Shown here: positions 26,648 through 35,697 of the stretch, piece after piece
How positions within the stretch are numbered: position 1 is the first letter of the stretch
How the letters are laid out: each line of letters starts with the position of its first letter
NCBI RefSeq assembly: GCF_030062155.1
Contig: NZ_CP118269.1
Location: 2,356,001 to 2,420,000, forward strand
Source: Pantoea sp. Lij88
GTDB lineage: Bacteria; Pseudomonadota; Gammaproteobacteria; Enterobacterales; Enterobacteriaceae
DNA length: 64,000 bases
Direction of reading: 5' to 3'
The notes under the pieces: model-generated
The model's database searches: none
What the model was told of the DNA's origin: nothing
What the model saw: only the letters and a program-made list of their open reading frames with translations
Translations under genes and position numbers: made by a program

Positions 26648-27054
26648 CTGTAACAATTGCTAGCAGATTTACTGATGCGACGCCCCAACGGATTTTAGCG
26701 GGAACTCACATTAGTGCATGGCATATTGCGGTCCAGCGGTATGCTGAGGAAGTCTGTTGAATTGTGCTTACCATCATAACGGTAGCCTATGGGACTAAGC
26801 CTCATCCTTATCGGTGTTAGGACCTATTGCCAGCGGATATTGTCAGTGAGGTTGTGTGGTATGCATGATGTCAGAACCAGCATGGTAATATAGCGGGTTG
26901 ACCATACTCTCCCAGTTCAACTGTTCATTACAGGGCTGCGCGCATTTCTGTTACAGCAGACGAACGGCGCTATCGAAGTTCAATAATGTCAGGCTGAACG
27001 GATTATCGTCACGCTCTTCAGTGTTGAGGTTATAACCGTAATCGAAGTCGCGCT
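26648..27054 (-). pseudogene. Decayed fragment of an rhs gene
   Basis: About 400 bp align by eye, in order and orientation, with the intact rhs gene at about 30298-30720. Shared anchors are CTGTAACA, TTACTGATGCGACG, CTGTTCATTAC, GCTGAACGGATTATC and CCGTAATCGAAGTC. Many substitutions and small indels destroy the frame. It covers part of the YD-repeat core, without N-terminal PAAR region or toxin end. The flanking 26338-26647 shows nothing recognisable, and 27055-27209 only a short GTTTGAG tandem. Confidence 0.8.
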
Positions 27055-27209
27055 AAAGAAACCTGAATATTACAGGCCTTTCCTCTTAACCAATAGTAAT
27101 CAGGGACCGCTTGCACCTGGTTTGAGGTTTGAGGTTTGGAGAGGTGAAAGGTATGACAGAAGTCGCGGAAAGGGTATTCCGCGATAACAGCACTAAAGAC
27201 CACGATGGG

Positions 27210-27791
27210 TTATTTCATGCGACGCCGCCGGGCCACACTGGCGAGGCGTTGGGTCCGGCAGTAAATGGCAAGCAGGATGAAAGCCTGCCCATTGAGTATC
27301 CAGCGAGCACCCACCAAAGCAGCGAGTGCCAGAAGTAACCACAGGCCCGAGTGGCTGCCCGTAACAACGCTGTAGCTTAAGAGTAAAACGGTCGATATAA
27401 CCAACATTGCCCAGATGTAAACCAGCCCCTGAACACCCGCTGTATGACCTCGCGCAAGCAGATAACTGGCGGTGAGAATCGCGCCAAGAATGACGATTGA
27501 GGGAACAAAAAAACTCAACGCATGTATCTGTGGAGTAAGAGGAGGTAAAGCGTGCAGAAACGTCAGTAAATTAAATGCAAACGCAACCAGTAACAGCACC
27601 AGCACTAGTGCAACCGGGAAGCCGTTCTGCCGGGGAAGCAACTCGGAAGGCTGTTTAAAATAACGCTCAAGCTCTGTAGTGGAACGGGCAAGTATCGAAT
27701 TATCCTGCCGTGCAATTACCTGATCTATTTCGCGACCATGCTGCAGTACTTCAGTGATATTACGCCCAACAAGCCATGATAAAAATTGCAT
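27210..27791 (-). CDS. Membrane protein, candidate immunity to the adjacent gene product (193 aa)
   Basis: 193 residues with about four membrane segments (roughly 60-80, 92-112, 124-144, 149-170) and a basic tail RRRRMK. The N-terminal 50 residues are soluble. Not recognised as a named family. Its ATG overlaps the stop of the upstream gene (TAATG), so the two are translationally coupled. A multi-span protein behind a Gly/Ala-rich hydrophobic one is the usual layout of a pore-forming toxin and its membrane immunity protein, which I infer here. Confidence 0.65.
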   Translation of the reverse strand: MQFLSWLVGRNITEVLQHGREIDQVIARQDNSILARSTTELERYFKQPSELLPRQNGFPVALVLVLLLVAFAFNLLTFLHALPPLTPQIHALSFFVPSIVILGAILTASYLLARGHTAGVQGLVYIWAMLVISTVLLLSYSVVTGSHSGLWLLLALAALVGARWILNGQAFILLAIYCRTQRLASVARRRRMK

Positions 27792-28522
27792 TAAAATACC
27801 GCCAGCGATTGAATTGTTCCCACTATATAACGCCCGGTGCGCGGCACGTTACCTGGAGTAGCAATAATACCACTGACAGCACTGCCTGCCACAGCAGCTG
27901 CGCTCGTGACGACCTGCGCGAGTTGCTTAACAAGTTCTTTTTGCACCGACTCTACAGGGAAACGTTTTGGATAAAGTCCTGCACGGATGGCGGCTTTAAG
28001 CTCTTTATTACTTATACCAGGGTTTTGTGCCTTAATAATTAATTCAGTCAGGCGCGCGCGATCCTGCCCTGGATAGTTCCTGAGCCACTCCGTTGCTTTT
28101 AAAGAAGAGACCGATTTCATCGCTCGCCATGTTGCCAGGGCTTCTTTTAACGCACCGCCCACACTGGCTAGTGAAATTAGGTCAAGGGACGTTGAAGTGG
28201 CAACGTACCAATCCTGAGAGTCCAGCCACGCTACGTTTTGACCACCGTTTTCGACAAGATCATAAACGCGGTAAATACCATTGACACATTGCACGCCTGT
28301 TGCGGCAGCGCCGGCATAACCAATAGCAACAAGCACCCCGCTACTGCCAGCGGTTATAGGTGTTGCTGAAGCGCCGATAACCGCCACACCAGCTGTGATA
28401 ATCATTGCGCCACAGGAAAGCACGGTTGAGGCAATCTCCGTTCCCATTGCGGTTGCGCTTACTGCTTCACTAAGTGACTTGCCCGTATTAGACGCTGTGG
28501 CTTGCTTAGGCGTTTTGGTCAC
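27791..28522 (-). CDS. Gly/Ala-rich hydrophobic protein, probably a 5'-truncated effector (243 aa)
   Basis: 243 residues from a GTG at 28522. Residues 20-90 are hydrophobic and rich in small residues (IITAGVAVIGASATPITAGS, VLVAIGYAGAAATG), and a second such patch lies near 200-225 (VVTSAAAVAGSAVSGIIA). No ribosome binding site precedes the GTG, and the same frame stays open back to a TAA at 28613-28615 with protein-like sequence (LDGQRHPNGQSGIVTHLIVT). So the gene is either started at an undetected codon or is the C-terminal remnant of a longer toxin. The coupled membrane gene suggests a membrane-acting toxin. Function not proven. Confidence 0.55.
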   Translation of the reverse strand: MTKTPKQATASNTGKSLSEAVSATAMGTEIASTVLSCGAMIITAGVAVIGASATPITAGSSGVLVAIGYAGAAATGVQCVNGIYRVYDLVENGGQNVAWLDSQDWYVATSTSLDLISLASVGGALKEALATWRAMKSVSSLKATEWLRNYPGQDRARLTELIIKAQNPGISNKELKAAIRAGLYPKRFPVESVQKELVKQLAQVVTSAAAVAGSAVSGIIATPGNVPRTGRYIVGTIQSLAVF

Positions 28523-28615
28523 AATAAGATGTGTGACGATACCACTTTGGCCATTAGGATGACGCTGACCGTCTAGGTTCGACCATAATGATGATAAATG
28601 GTTTATCCACGATTA

Positions 28616-28930
28616 ATTTATGATTATCCTGACGAATATTTTGCTTATCATCCGCTGCAACCATTCTGTCTGGGTCAGAAAGTCAAATCCCAAGATGGAT
28701 ATTTTTATATGCGCCAATGACAATGATTTTGACTGATCGATGTGTTAAATGTGTTAGTTTTATCAGTTTTGGAGCAAATACAATATTCGAATAATTATTC
28801 ATATTAAAAAATCCAAATTTTCATTTTTAAATGAACTACCGGAAATATATTTCCCATCCATAAATAACAATGCACACTATACATATAAATAAATTTATTT
28901 TAAAAGCACAAGATTTAACACTTAAGAATA
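28616..28930. other. Gene-free A+T-rich spacer
   Basis: About 315 bp, very A+T-rich, between the rhs immunity gene and the truncated hydrophobic gene. No open frame of note, no hairpin with T run and no recognisable remnant were seen. Confidence 0.5.
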
Positions 28931-29416
28931 CTATTCAGTTACGTTCCAAACGATATAAATCCCGTGATCGAATGATCTTGTCTCGTATGAGACTGAAACT
29001 CGTCCCCAATCGAAAATCCATCTGACCATCTCATCCTCTTTTATATCAGGATCACCTAAACTTAAAGATTTTTTTAACCAATCAGAAAGGTTTTTCACTG
29101 ATTCATTCAACATATCGATATCGGTTCGAGCATCCCAATCTTTTAAAGATCTGAAATATTGACTGTTTTTATCAACAAGTTGAACCATAAAAGGAAAGCC
29201 AAAGCATATTGGATTTAAACTAACCTCAAACTCTTTATCATAAAAAGTCGCTACATCGACAAGGTAGCTATGAGGTATATTACTCTTTATGCAACCACGA
29301 TTAATTAACAACTCGTAAAGCTTACTATTACAAAAACCTTCTTCTGTATCAATCTCCAAAGGAATATCATCAAAACTTAACTTGCCCGCGATTGAATTAA
29401 ATCTTAAATTTATCAT
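28931..29416 (-). CDS. Rhs immunity protein
   Basis: 161 residues, acidic, cytosolic (no signal peptide). Not a family I can name. The assignment comes from position: its ATG overlaps the rhs stop codon (ATGA), the standard arrangement for the immunity gene of an Rhs C-terminal toxin, and its A+T content is like that of the toxin-coding end of rhs and unlike the rhs core. A cytosolic location implies that the toxin acts in the cytosol. Confidence 0.8.
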   Translation of the reverse strand: MINLRFNSIAGKLSFDDIPLEIDTEEGFCNSKLYELLINRGCIKSNIPHSYLVDVATFYDKEFEVSLNPICFGFPFMVQLVDKNSQYFRSLKDWDARTDIDMLNESVKNLSDWLKKSLSLGDPDIKEDEMVRWIFDWGRVSVSYETRSFDHGIYIVWNVTE

Positions 29417-32400
29417 ATATCTATTATCTTTCCTGGAATTAAAAGGTGTCTCGACTCCTCAGGGATAAAGAACTGAAGACCGCCTCCGCCACCATATTTA
29501 CTATTAGCTGCTGCTCGACCATAAGCAACATCTATGTCTTCACTTACGTAGAAAGCTCTTAATTTTGTACGAACCGGCCATTTAGGGTCTAATTTAACTT
29601 GTAACGCCTGATGATAGCCCAATGGATTGCCCCTATATTGTCTGACTGTAGGAAATGTCACTGTATAAGAAGGTTGTTGGTTCCCATTCGGATATAGCGC
29701 ATAAAGAACAGTACCTTTTTTGAGCTTTCTGTTTTTATAAACATCCACACCTGGATAGACATCATTTCCCGGACCTTGCCATTTAGTCGCTTCTTTAGAA
29801 GGGTCTTTACAAGTACGACTCAGCCCCCACGGATCCACCCAACCCAGCGCGTTCGGCGCATACTGGTAAAGGTTGATCCCGCCAGCCAGCCCTATCGGGT
29901 CCTGCTGGGTAAACCGTCCGCTGTCAGGGTCATAATAACGAAACAGATTGTAGTGCAGTCCGGTTTCCCGGTCCAGGTACTGGCCCTGCATACGCAGGTT
30001 CTGCTGAATTACAGGCATCCGCTGGCTGGACTCGCGCAGCAGTTTGCCCCACGGGCTGTTTATGCCTTCCCAGGCTTTTTGCCCTTCACCGTCAGTCAGC
30101 AGCTCCGGCATCCCGTTGGCCGCATTATGGAACCAGTAAATTTCCGGGCTTTCCACGCCATCAATACGCGCCAGAGGCTCATAGCTCTGGCTGTCACTGT
30201 AAACGTAAGTCAGCGGAGTGCCGTCGTGGTTTTCCTGCAGCAGGCGGTAACCTTCCCACACGAAGCGCGTCGTGACGGCGTTGCCAGATGGTCTTCCCTG
30301 TAACAGCTGCTGGCTGGTTTTACTGATGCGACGTCCCAGCGGATCATAACGGAAACTCACCTTAGTGCGCGGCTTGTTACGGTCCCGCGGCTCGCTGAGC
30401 ACCTCCGTCAGGCGATGCTCCCCATCGTAGCGATATCGCCAGCGGGCCTGGCCGTCATCTTTTTCTGTGGTGCGGCCATGGATATCGTACTGCCAGCGGA
30501 TACCGTTCAGTTCAGTGACACGGTTGTGCAGGACATGGGCGTTACTATGGCGATCCAGCGGGTTGCCTGCGCCATCCCAGCGCCACTGTTCATTACCCGG
30601 CTGCGCACCGTCCTGTGACAACAGCCGGCCGGCGTTATCGTAGTTCCATAGTGTCTGGCTGAACGGATTATCATCACGCTCTTCACGGATCAGGTTGTTA
30701 CCGTAATCGAAGTCACGCCGGCGGGACCAGACGCGCGGTGCAGGACGCTGCGAGTCACCCCTGAACACATCACGGCGGCGCAGTCTGCCTGACCGGTCAT
30801 ATTCACTGCGCATGGTCAGGCCACCCTGCGTCCGGCTCAGTTCCCGGTGCAGCGTGTCACGGGTAAACTCGGTGACCGGCAGGTTGTCTAATGCGATGCT
30901 CAGTAAATGGCCGCTGCCGTAATAAAGCTGCTTCAGGTTACGGCCATCCGGCAGGGTTAAGGCAGTGCAGTTACCCAGCGCGTCATACTCCCACGCCAGT
31001 TCGCCCTGCTCCCCCTGCTCAGCAACAATGCGGCCCAGCGCATCATATTTAAAGGTAATCTCCTGCTCGGCCTGCTGGCTCCACTCGGTGTCAGACAGCG
31101 GCAGATGCTGCGACACTTTACCCAGCTGACCGCCACCGCTGTAGTGATAGCGCGTCTGGCCCTCCGGCGTGGTTCGCGCCAGCAGTTGTCCCGCACGGCT
31201 CCAGTGGTAACGATGGGTAATGGACTGAGGATGCCCGGCGGCAAAGGTGCGTGATACCGTGCGTCCCGCCGCGTCATAGCCGTAACGCGTGGCAACGCCA
31301 TCCAGCCCAACCTGAGCCAGCAACAGGGAATCTGCGCCCCACTGGAACTGATACTGCTCGCCGTTCTCGTTTTGCAGCGCCGTCAACCGGCCACGGCTGT
31401 CCCAGCTTCGCTGAACCGTCTCACCCTGCGCATTGCGGCTGGCGATCAATCGCCCGACATTGTCGTAACGGAATTCACTGCGCTTACCATCAGCCGACTC
31501 ATAGGCCAGCGGCAGCCCGTTTTCGCTCCAGTGCAGCCGCTCTTCCCATCCCTCTGCACGCTCCAGCTGAAGAGGGCGGCCTGCAGCGTCATAGTGATAA
31601 CGGGTCTCTTCACCATCCGGCGCGGTGACAGAGCTGAGCCAGCCCAGCGGATGATAACGGTAGCGCGTGGTCAGCCCTGAACAGTCCGTTTCACGGATAA
31701 CCTGCCCGGCATCGTTAAACTCACGGCGGTAGCTGTTACCTGCTGCGTCGATCTCCCCGACAACCAACCCGGACTCATCCCGCTTATAGATCGTGCTTTG
31801 CCCGAGCGCATCAACCACGCGCTCAAGACCATGATGGGGATCGTAATAGTATTTCGTTGTGGAGCCATCAGCTCCGGCAACCACCGTGGGCAGTGAACGG
31901 TGGGACAGCCACTGCACCGCCTGCACACCGCCGTCAGCATCTTTCTCTTCAACGCGGTTACCCAGATCGTCATAGGTGAAGCTTACCGCGTTGCCCAGCG
32001 GATCGATGCGGCGCGTCAGAAGTTCGTTTTCATCCCACTCATAGCGCCACTTCTGGCCCCGCTCATCAATGAAACAGGTGATGAGGCCCGCGGCGTTCCA
32101 GTGGTGTTCGCGCTGCTGACCGTCATAGGTCGATACGCGCGTGATGCCCGCCTCAAGATCGTAATGCATGTGGCAGCCGTCACCGGTATTGGTGCGGTTC
32201 TCCACCACGCGCCAGTGATCCAGCTTCTGCCAGCGATATTCGCTTTCCAGCCCGCCGGGAAGCTGATGCCAGACCATCAATCCGTCGTCGTTGTAACGGA
32301 AGCGCCGGGAGACAACGCCTGCGGCATCGGTGACGCTGGCAAGCTGGCCCTGGTCGCTGTAGGTCCAGCGCGTCAGAGGCCAGTGCTGATCGCCATCAAA

Positions 32401-33804
32401 ATGGCTGGCGGATGTCGGGCGCCGCGCATGCTGTTTGTCGTTATAGTGCAGTGTGACGTCAATCGCCAGCTGCGCGTCATGAATACGCACCAGACGAGCC
32501 TGTTCATCCCAGCCCATCTCCAGCGCATTGCCGTACTCGTCGCTCAGTGAAGCCAGGCGAAGCACCTGCGGATCGGCAGCCGTGCGCCGGTAGAGACGCC
32601 AGACCGCACCGTCATCATCGGCAATGGCGATATCGCCAGACTCGTTGCGCCGCACCATCAGCCCTTCGCTGATGCTGTAGAGCACCTCTTTTTCACCGGG
32701 AACGTCAAAACTCAGTTCGCGCCCGTTGTCATCAAACCAGGTCGCCCGGTTCCCTTCCAGCGTCAGATAGCTGTCAAACACCGTGGCCCAGCCCTGACCA
32801 AACAGGCCAGCGCGCTGAGTCAGGCTGTTATAGCTGCGCTGAAAACTCAGCGGGAAACGTCCGGGAAGGGAAAAATCGCGCTCGGCATCATCATTCAGGA
32901 CTTTGACGCCGGTTGCCGCATGAACCGGGAACAGCGACGAGAAGGCCGCGTTAATAGCCATGTCCGCCGCCATACCGCCCACGGCACTGGCCAGCGCGCA
33001 GGGCATGTTTTTGATGATCTGACCGGGGCGACCACGAAGGAGGGAAAGACCGATCATCATCACGGCCAGACCCGGGAACTTGCCACTTTTGATCTCTCTG
33101 ACCGTGACGGTTTCACCACCAATGATGACGTTCGGGGAAACATCGTCACTCACGGTGGCATCACAGGTGGTTTTATCCTTTGCGCGTACTGCAGGCTGGC
33201 CATTAATAAAGACGCTTTTCGAACCCTGTGCCAGATATTGCGGTGCACTGTGCTTTTCACAGGCCACTTTGTCCTGCTCCAGCGGAGAGGTGCCCGCATC
33301 GGCAGAGGCGACCGTGGGCTGCCACATTGCACTGCCAAACTGGCCGACCGCAGACAGCAGCATGCCGCCGTAGTCCGCAAAGCTCTGCGGCGATTGCGGT
33401 TCCGGTGGCGGTGTCTCACCTAGCGTGAGCATCCCGGCCGCGCGTGCGGCTAAAAGACCATTAACATAGACATTCTCTGAACCACTGGATATCACACCGG
33501 CTGGAGAAGGGGGGAATATCATATTACCCAGCTCATCCGCCGCTTTGCTGATCTCCTTTGACAGACCCACGGCATTGGCCAGGATACCCCCCAGAATCCC
33601 GCTGAGCAGGCAACTGTTACCCACGGCTGCGACACTCGCCGCTGCCACTCCTGTCCCCAGCAGGGGCGCTGCCGAGACGATAGCGGCACCCACTGCGGCA
33701 CCAATAACGGCATAGGCCGCACCTTCCGCCACAATACTCGTGATATCAGCGAAAATGCTGGAGTGAATGATCTCGTCGCCCACGCGGGCCGCATGGTTAT
33801 CCAT
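29413..33804 (-). CDS. PAAR-Rhs T6SS effector with C-terminal toxin
   Basis: 1463 residues. Order: prePAAR motif AARVGDEIIHSS (5-16), hydrophobic helices that may aid translocation (about 20-85), PAAR domain with ISSGSENVYVNGLLAARAAG and SVFINGQPAVRAKDKTTC (about 100-235), Rhs/YD-repeat shell, the autocleavage region DPIGLAGGINLYQYAPN, then DPWGLS (1324-1329) and a variable toxin of 134 residues. The toxin ends RAFYVSEDIDVAYGRAAANS, then a GGGGG-L-Q-FFIP motif, reminiscent of NAD-using toxins, which is a low-confidence guess. G+C drops sharply at the toxin. Upstream is its Eag chaperone, downstream its immunity gene. Confidence 0.93.
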   Translation of the reverse strand: MDNHAARVGDEIIHSSIFADITSIVAEGAAYAVIGAAVGAAIVSAAPLLGTGVAAASVAAVGNSCLLSGILGGILANAVGLSKEISKAADELGNMIFPPSPAGVISSGSENVYVNGLLAARAAGMLTLGETPPPEPQSPQSFADYGGMLLSAVGQFGSAMWQPTVASADAGTSPLEQDKVACEKHSAPQYLAQGSKSVFINGQPAVRAKDKTTCDATVSDDVSPNVIIGGETVTVREIKSGKFPGLAVMMIGLSLLRGRPGQIIKNMPCALASAVGGMAADMAINAAFSSLFPVHAATGVKVLNDDAERDFSLPGRFPLSFQRSYNSLTQRAGLFGQGWATVFDSYLTLEGNRATWFDDNGRELSFDVPGEKEVLYSISEGLMVRRNESGDIAIADDDGAVWRLYRRTAADPQVLRLASLSDEYGNALEMGWDEQARLVRIHDAQLAIDVTLHYNDKQHARRPTSASHFDGDQHWPLTRWTYSDQGQLASVTDAAGVVSRRFRYNDDGLMVWHQLPGGLESEYRWQKLDHWRVVENRTNTGDGCHMHYDLEAGITRVSTYDGQQREHHWNAAGLITCFIDERGQKWRYEWDENELLTRRIDPLGNAVSFTYDDLGNRVEEKDADGGVQAVQWLSHRSLPTVVAGADGSTTKYYYDPHHGLERVVDALGQSTIYKRDESGLVVGEIDAAGNSYRREFNDAGQVIRETDCSGLTTRYRYHPLGWLSSVTAPDGEETRYHYDAAGRPLQLERAEGWEERLHWSENGLPLAYESADGKRSEFRYDNVGRLIASRNAQGETVQRSWDSRGRLTALQNENGEQYQFQWGADSLLLAQVGLDGVATRYGYDAAGRTVSRTFAAGHPQSITHRYHWSRAGQLLARTTPEGQTRYHYSGGGQLGKVSQHLPLSDTEWSQQAEQEITFKYDALGRIVAEQGEQGELAWEYDALGNCTALTLPDGRNLKQLYYGSGHLLSIALDNLPVTEFTRDTLHRELSRTQGGLTMRSEYDRSGRLRRRDVFRGDSQRPAPRVWSRRRDFDYGNNLIREERDDNPFSQTLWNYDNAGRLLSQDGAQPGNEQWRWDGAGNPLDRHSNAHVLHNRVTELNGIRWQYDIHGRTTEKDDGQARWRYRYDGEHRLTEVLSEPRDRNKPRTKVSFRYDPLGRRISKTSQQLLQGRPSGNAVTTRFVWEGYRLLQENHDGTPLTYVYSDSQSYEPLARIDGVESPEIYWFHNAANGMPELLTDGEGQKAWEGINSPWGKLLRESSQRMPVIQQNLRMQGQYLDRETGLHYNLFRYYDPDSGRFTQQDPIGLAGGINLYQYAPNALGWVDPWGLSRTCKDPSKEATKWQGPGNDVYPGVDVYKNRKLKKGTVLYALYPNGNQQPSYTVTFPTVRQYRGNPLGYHQALQVKLDPKWPVRTKLRAFYVSEDIDVAYGRAAANSKYGGGGGLQFFIPEESRHLLIPGKIIDI

Positions 33805-33807
33805 AGG

Positions 33808-34248
33808 TTATGCTTTCCGTGGATTGTTCAGACTCAGGCTTTGTTTAAAAGCACTCCAGCGCTGTCCGTCTTTTTCATTGAATGGGCGCATCGCGGAGAG
33901 CGTAAAAATCATAAAGATGTTCGAGTCAGGCACCTGTGTAGCCAGCTGTTTCTGCCACACCGCTTGCCCGTTACGGTCAAATATGGTTTCAACTTCTACC
34001 GCATGTAATGTGTTATTCACACCGGCCATCGAACGTACAAATTCACTCTGCTGGATGTGGCCCATCTGACTCCGCAACGTGTCCCACTGACGCCGGAATT
34101 CTTTTTCCGCATCACTGCCCTCAGAAATAACACCACGGCTGACAACCCATGCCAGTCCACTGGCTTCATCGCGGAGAATATTCATGGTGGTGTCCTGCCA
34201 GTCAGCAGGAAAAAGCGCAAAGGCGCCCTCATTGAAGTGGTAATTCAT
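33808..34248 (-). CDS. Eag-type chaperone (DcrB/DUF1795 fold) for the Rhs effector
   Basis: 146 residues, starting YHFNEGAFALFPADWQDTTMNIL, the signature of DUF1795/Eag proteins. Eag chaperones bind the prePAAR motif and the N-terminal membrane helices of PAAR-Rhs effectors and load them on VgrG. It ends 3 bp before the start of rhs, and that Rhs protein has exactly the prePAAR plus membrane-helix layout served by Eag proteins. No signal peptide, so cytosolic as expected. Confidence 0.88.
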   Translation of the reverse strand: MNYHFNEGAFALFPADWQDTTMNILRDEASGLAWVVSRGVISEGSDAEKEFRRQWDTLRSQMGHIQQSEFVRSMAGVNNTLHAVEVETIFDRNGQAVWQKQLATQVPDSNIFMIFTLSAMRPFNEKDGQRWSAFKQSLSLNNPRKA

Positions 34249-34265
34249 ATTGGGTGTCCGTTTTA

Positions 34266-35111
34266 TTAATGGTTTGTGGCGGGTGGAATCAGGCTATGGA
34301 ATTCGCCATCGACGTTATCGGCATTAGTGAGTAGCTGTGTATTATCACGCGCAACTTTAATTTCAAAAAGTCGATGCGTAATATCAGGATCGCCACCGCA
34401 ACTGCGGTCGTGATTATCTTCACGAACCGTAATGACAAAGAAACGTTTATCACTGCTGTCGTCGAGATCGTAACGCAGGCATTTATCATCGAGGCTGGTC
34501 AGGTGCCAGGTATGAATCGCTTCCGTTGCGGCGCTGATAGCCTGATAAGCACTAATTTCGCTTTGCTCTTCACCCAGGTCTGTTTTTAACATGATGCAAC
34601 TGACCTTTCCCTGGTCAATCTGGAACATTAACTGTTTCCCGCCCGACTGATAGACAAGCCAGTGCTGATTATCACTGTTATCTTCTTTGCCGGGTCCATA
34701 GGCTTGCTGAACCTGTTCCAGACTATCGCCTACTTTAATATTCCGGGCTGTCGGCACGCTGGCACTTCCCAGAAGGATCTCAGCCAGAACCGGGTGGCTG
34801 GCATTTCCAACCGCCGCCGCGCTAAACAACTCAAAGCCGTCATAGCTATGCTGGAAGTAGTTGTACTGCTGATTGTTGATGTCCACTTCTCCGGCCAGAA
34901 CTGAACTCAGAGCTTTACCTGCGCGTACAAAATTTTCGTTGTTCCAGGTCTCACCCGGAGTGAAAGCATAGTCGTTCAGCAGAACGGAAAAATCGCCCTC
35001 GTTAAGCGCAGGAACAGACGATTCCGCGGCGGATTCAGCCCTGGCAATACAGGATAAAAAGAGGAGTACAGGTACACATATAAGGCTGGTGAAAAAACGA
35101 TTTACAATCAT
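34266..35111 (-). CDS. Periplasmic hypothetical protein in the T6SS cargo region (281 aa)
   Basis: Not recognised. 281 residues with signal peptide MIVNRFFTSLICVPVLLFLS, cleavage near ARA. Mature protein acidic with four cysteines besides the leader (SCIMLK, DKCLRY, RSCGGD). A region NIKVGDSLEQVQQAYGPGKED resembles the repeated G-x-S-L-x-x-V-x-x-x-Y-G motif of SmpA/OmlA-like or lipoprotein folds, a weak likeness. It lies between the VgrG1 immunity gene and eag, so it may be a second periplasmic immunity protein. Confidence 0.6.
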   Translation of the reverse strand: MIVNRFFTSLICVPVLLFLSCIARAESAAESSVPALNEGDFSVLLNDYAFTPGETWNNENFVRAGKALSSVLAGEVDINNQQYNYFQHSYDGFELFSAAAVGNASHPVLAEILLGSASVPTARNIKVGDSLEQVQQAYGPGKEDNSDNQHWLVYQSGGKQLMFQIDQGKVSCIMLKTDLGEEQSEISAYQAISAATEAIHTWHLTSLDDKCLRYDLDDSSDKRFFVITVREDNHDRSCGGDPDITHRLFEIKVARDNTQLLTNADNVDGEFHSLIPPATNH

Positions 35112-35178
35112 TGGCTTTTATCGGAGTAAAGACATAAGAGCCTCAAATATGAGGCAATGGATTCAACATCACGTTCTT

Positions 35179-35697
35179 TTACTCATCGGCAGTGATAATG
35201 ATTTTACTCAGGCAATCAGGATTTTTGGCAGAGAATGAAAACGTGATGAACTGTCCATTACCATCGGGGGATGATGTGTAGCTGGTCACTTCATTTTCAG
35301 ACTGTCCCCGTGGATAATCGGTTAACTTCACACTCTGATAGTGCTCTTTGACTTCATTGAGCGAGATGCATTTTCCCTGGGGAGTAAAGCTAAGAAAAGG
35401 AGCCATCCCATCAGACGTTTTACTTAAACGCAACTCTATATCCGTAATCGTCGACGCATCTTGCAGCTTTACCGGATTAGCCTGATAGAAGTTGATATAT
35501 TCATTTTGATTTTTTAATGTAAACGTCAATGGTGCCTGATGAATACTTTCCACAGACAGAGTCTTTATGGAGGCACTCATTTGCGTGACAAAAACCCACA
35601 TATCTTCTTTTTGCATCTTCGCTTCCACTATTCCGCTTAACATAAAACCAGCCATTAATAAAATAAACATCTTACTTTGTCGGATAATTTTTATCAT
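35179..35697 (-). CDS. Periplasmic immunity protein for the VgrG1 C-terminal toxin
   Basis: 172 residues with signal peptide (SKMFILLMAGFMLSGIVEA). Mature protein has two cysteines (GKC, PDCLSK). The gene overlaps the vgrG1 stop by 26 bp in another frame, the typical effector-immunity coupling. The periplasmic location means the toxin acts in the periplasm, as for Pseudomonas VgrG2b, whose HExxH toxin is neutralised by a periplasmic protein. The start at 35697 has GGGGGCTGG upstream; 35709 is an alternative. A full-length paralogue lies alone at 25040-25558. Confidence 0.8.
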   Translation of the reverse strand: MIKIIRQSKMFILLMAGFMLSGIVEAKMQKEDMWVFVTQMSASIKTLSVESIHQAPLTFTLKNQNEYINFYQANPVKLQDASTITDIELRLSKTSDGMAPFLSFTPQGKCISLNEVKEHYQSVKLTDYPRGQSENEVTSYTSSPDGNGQFITFSFSAKNPDCLSKIIITADE

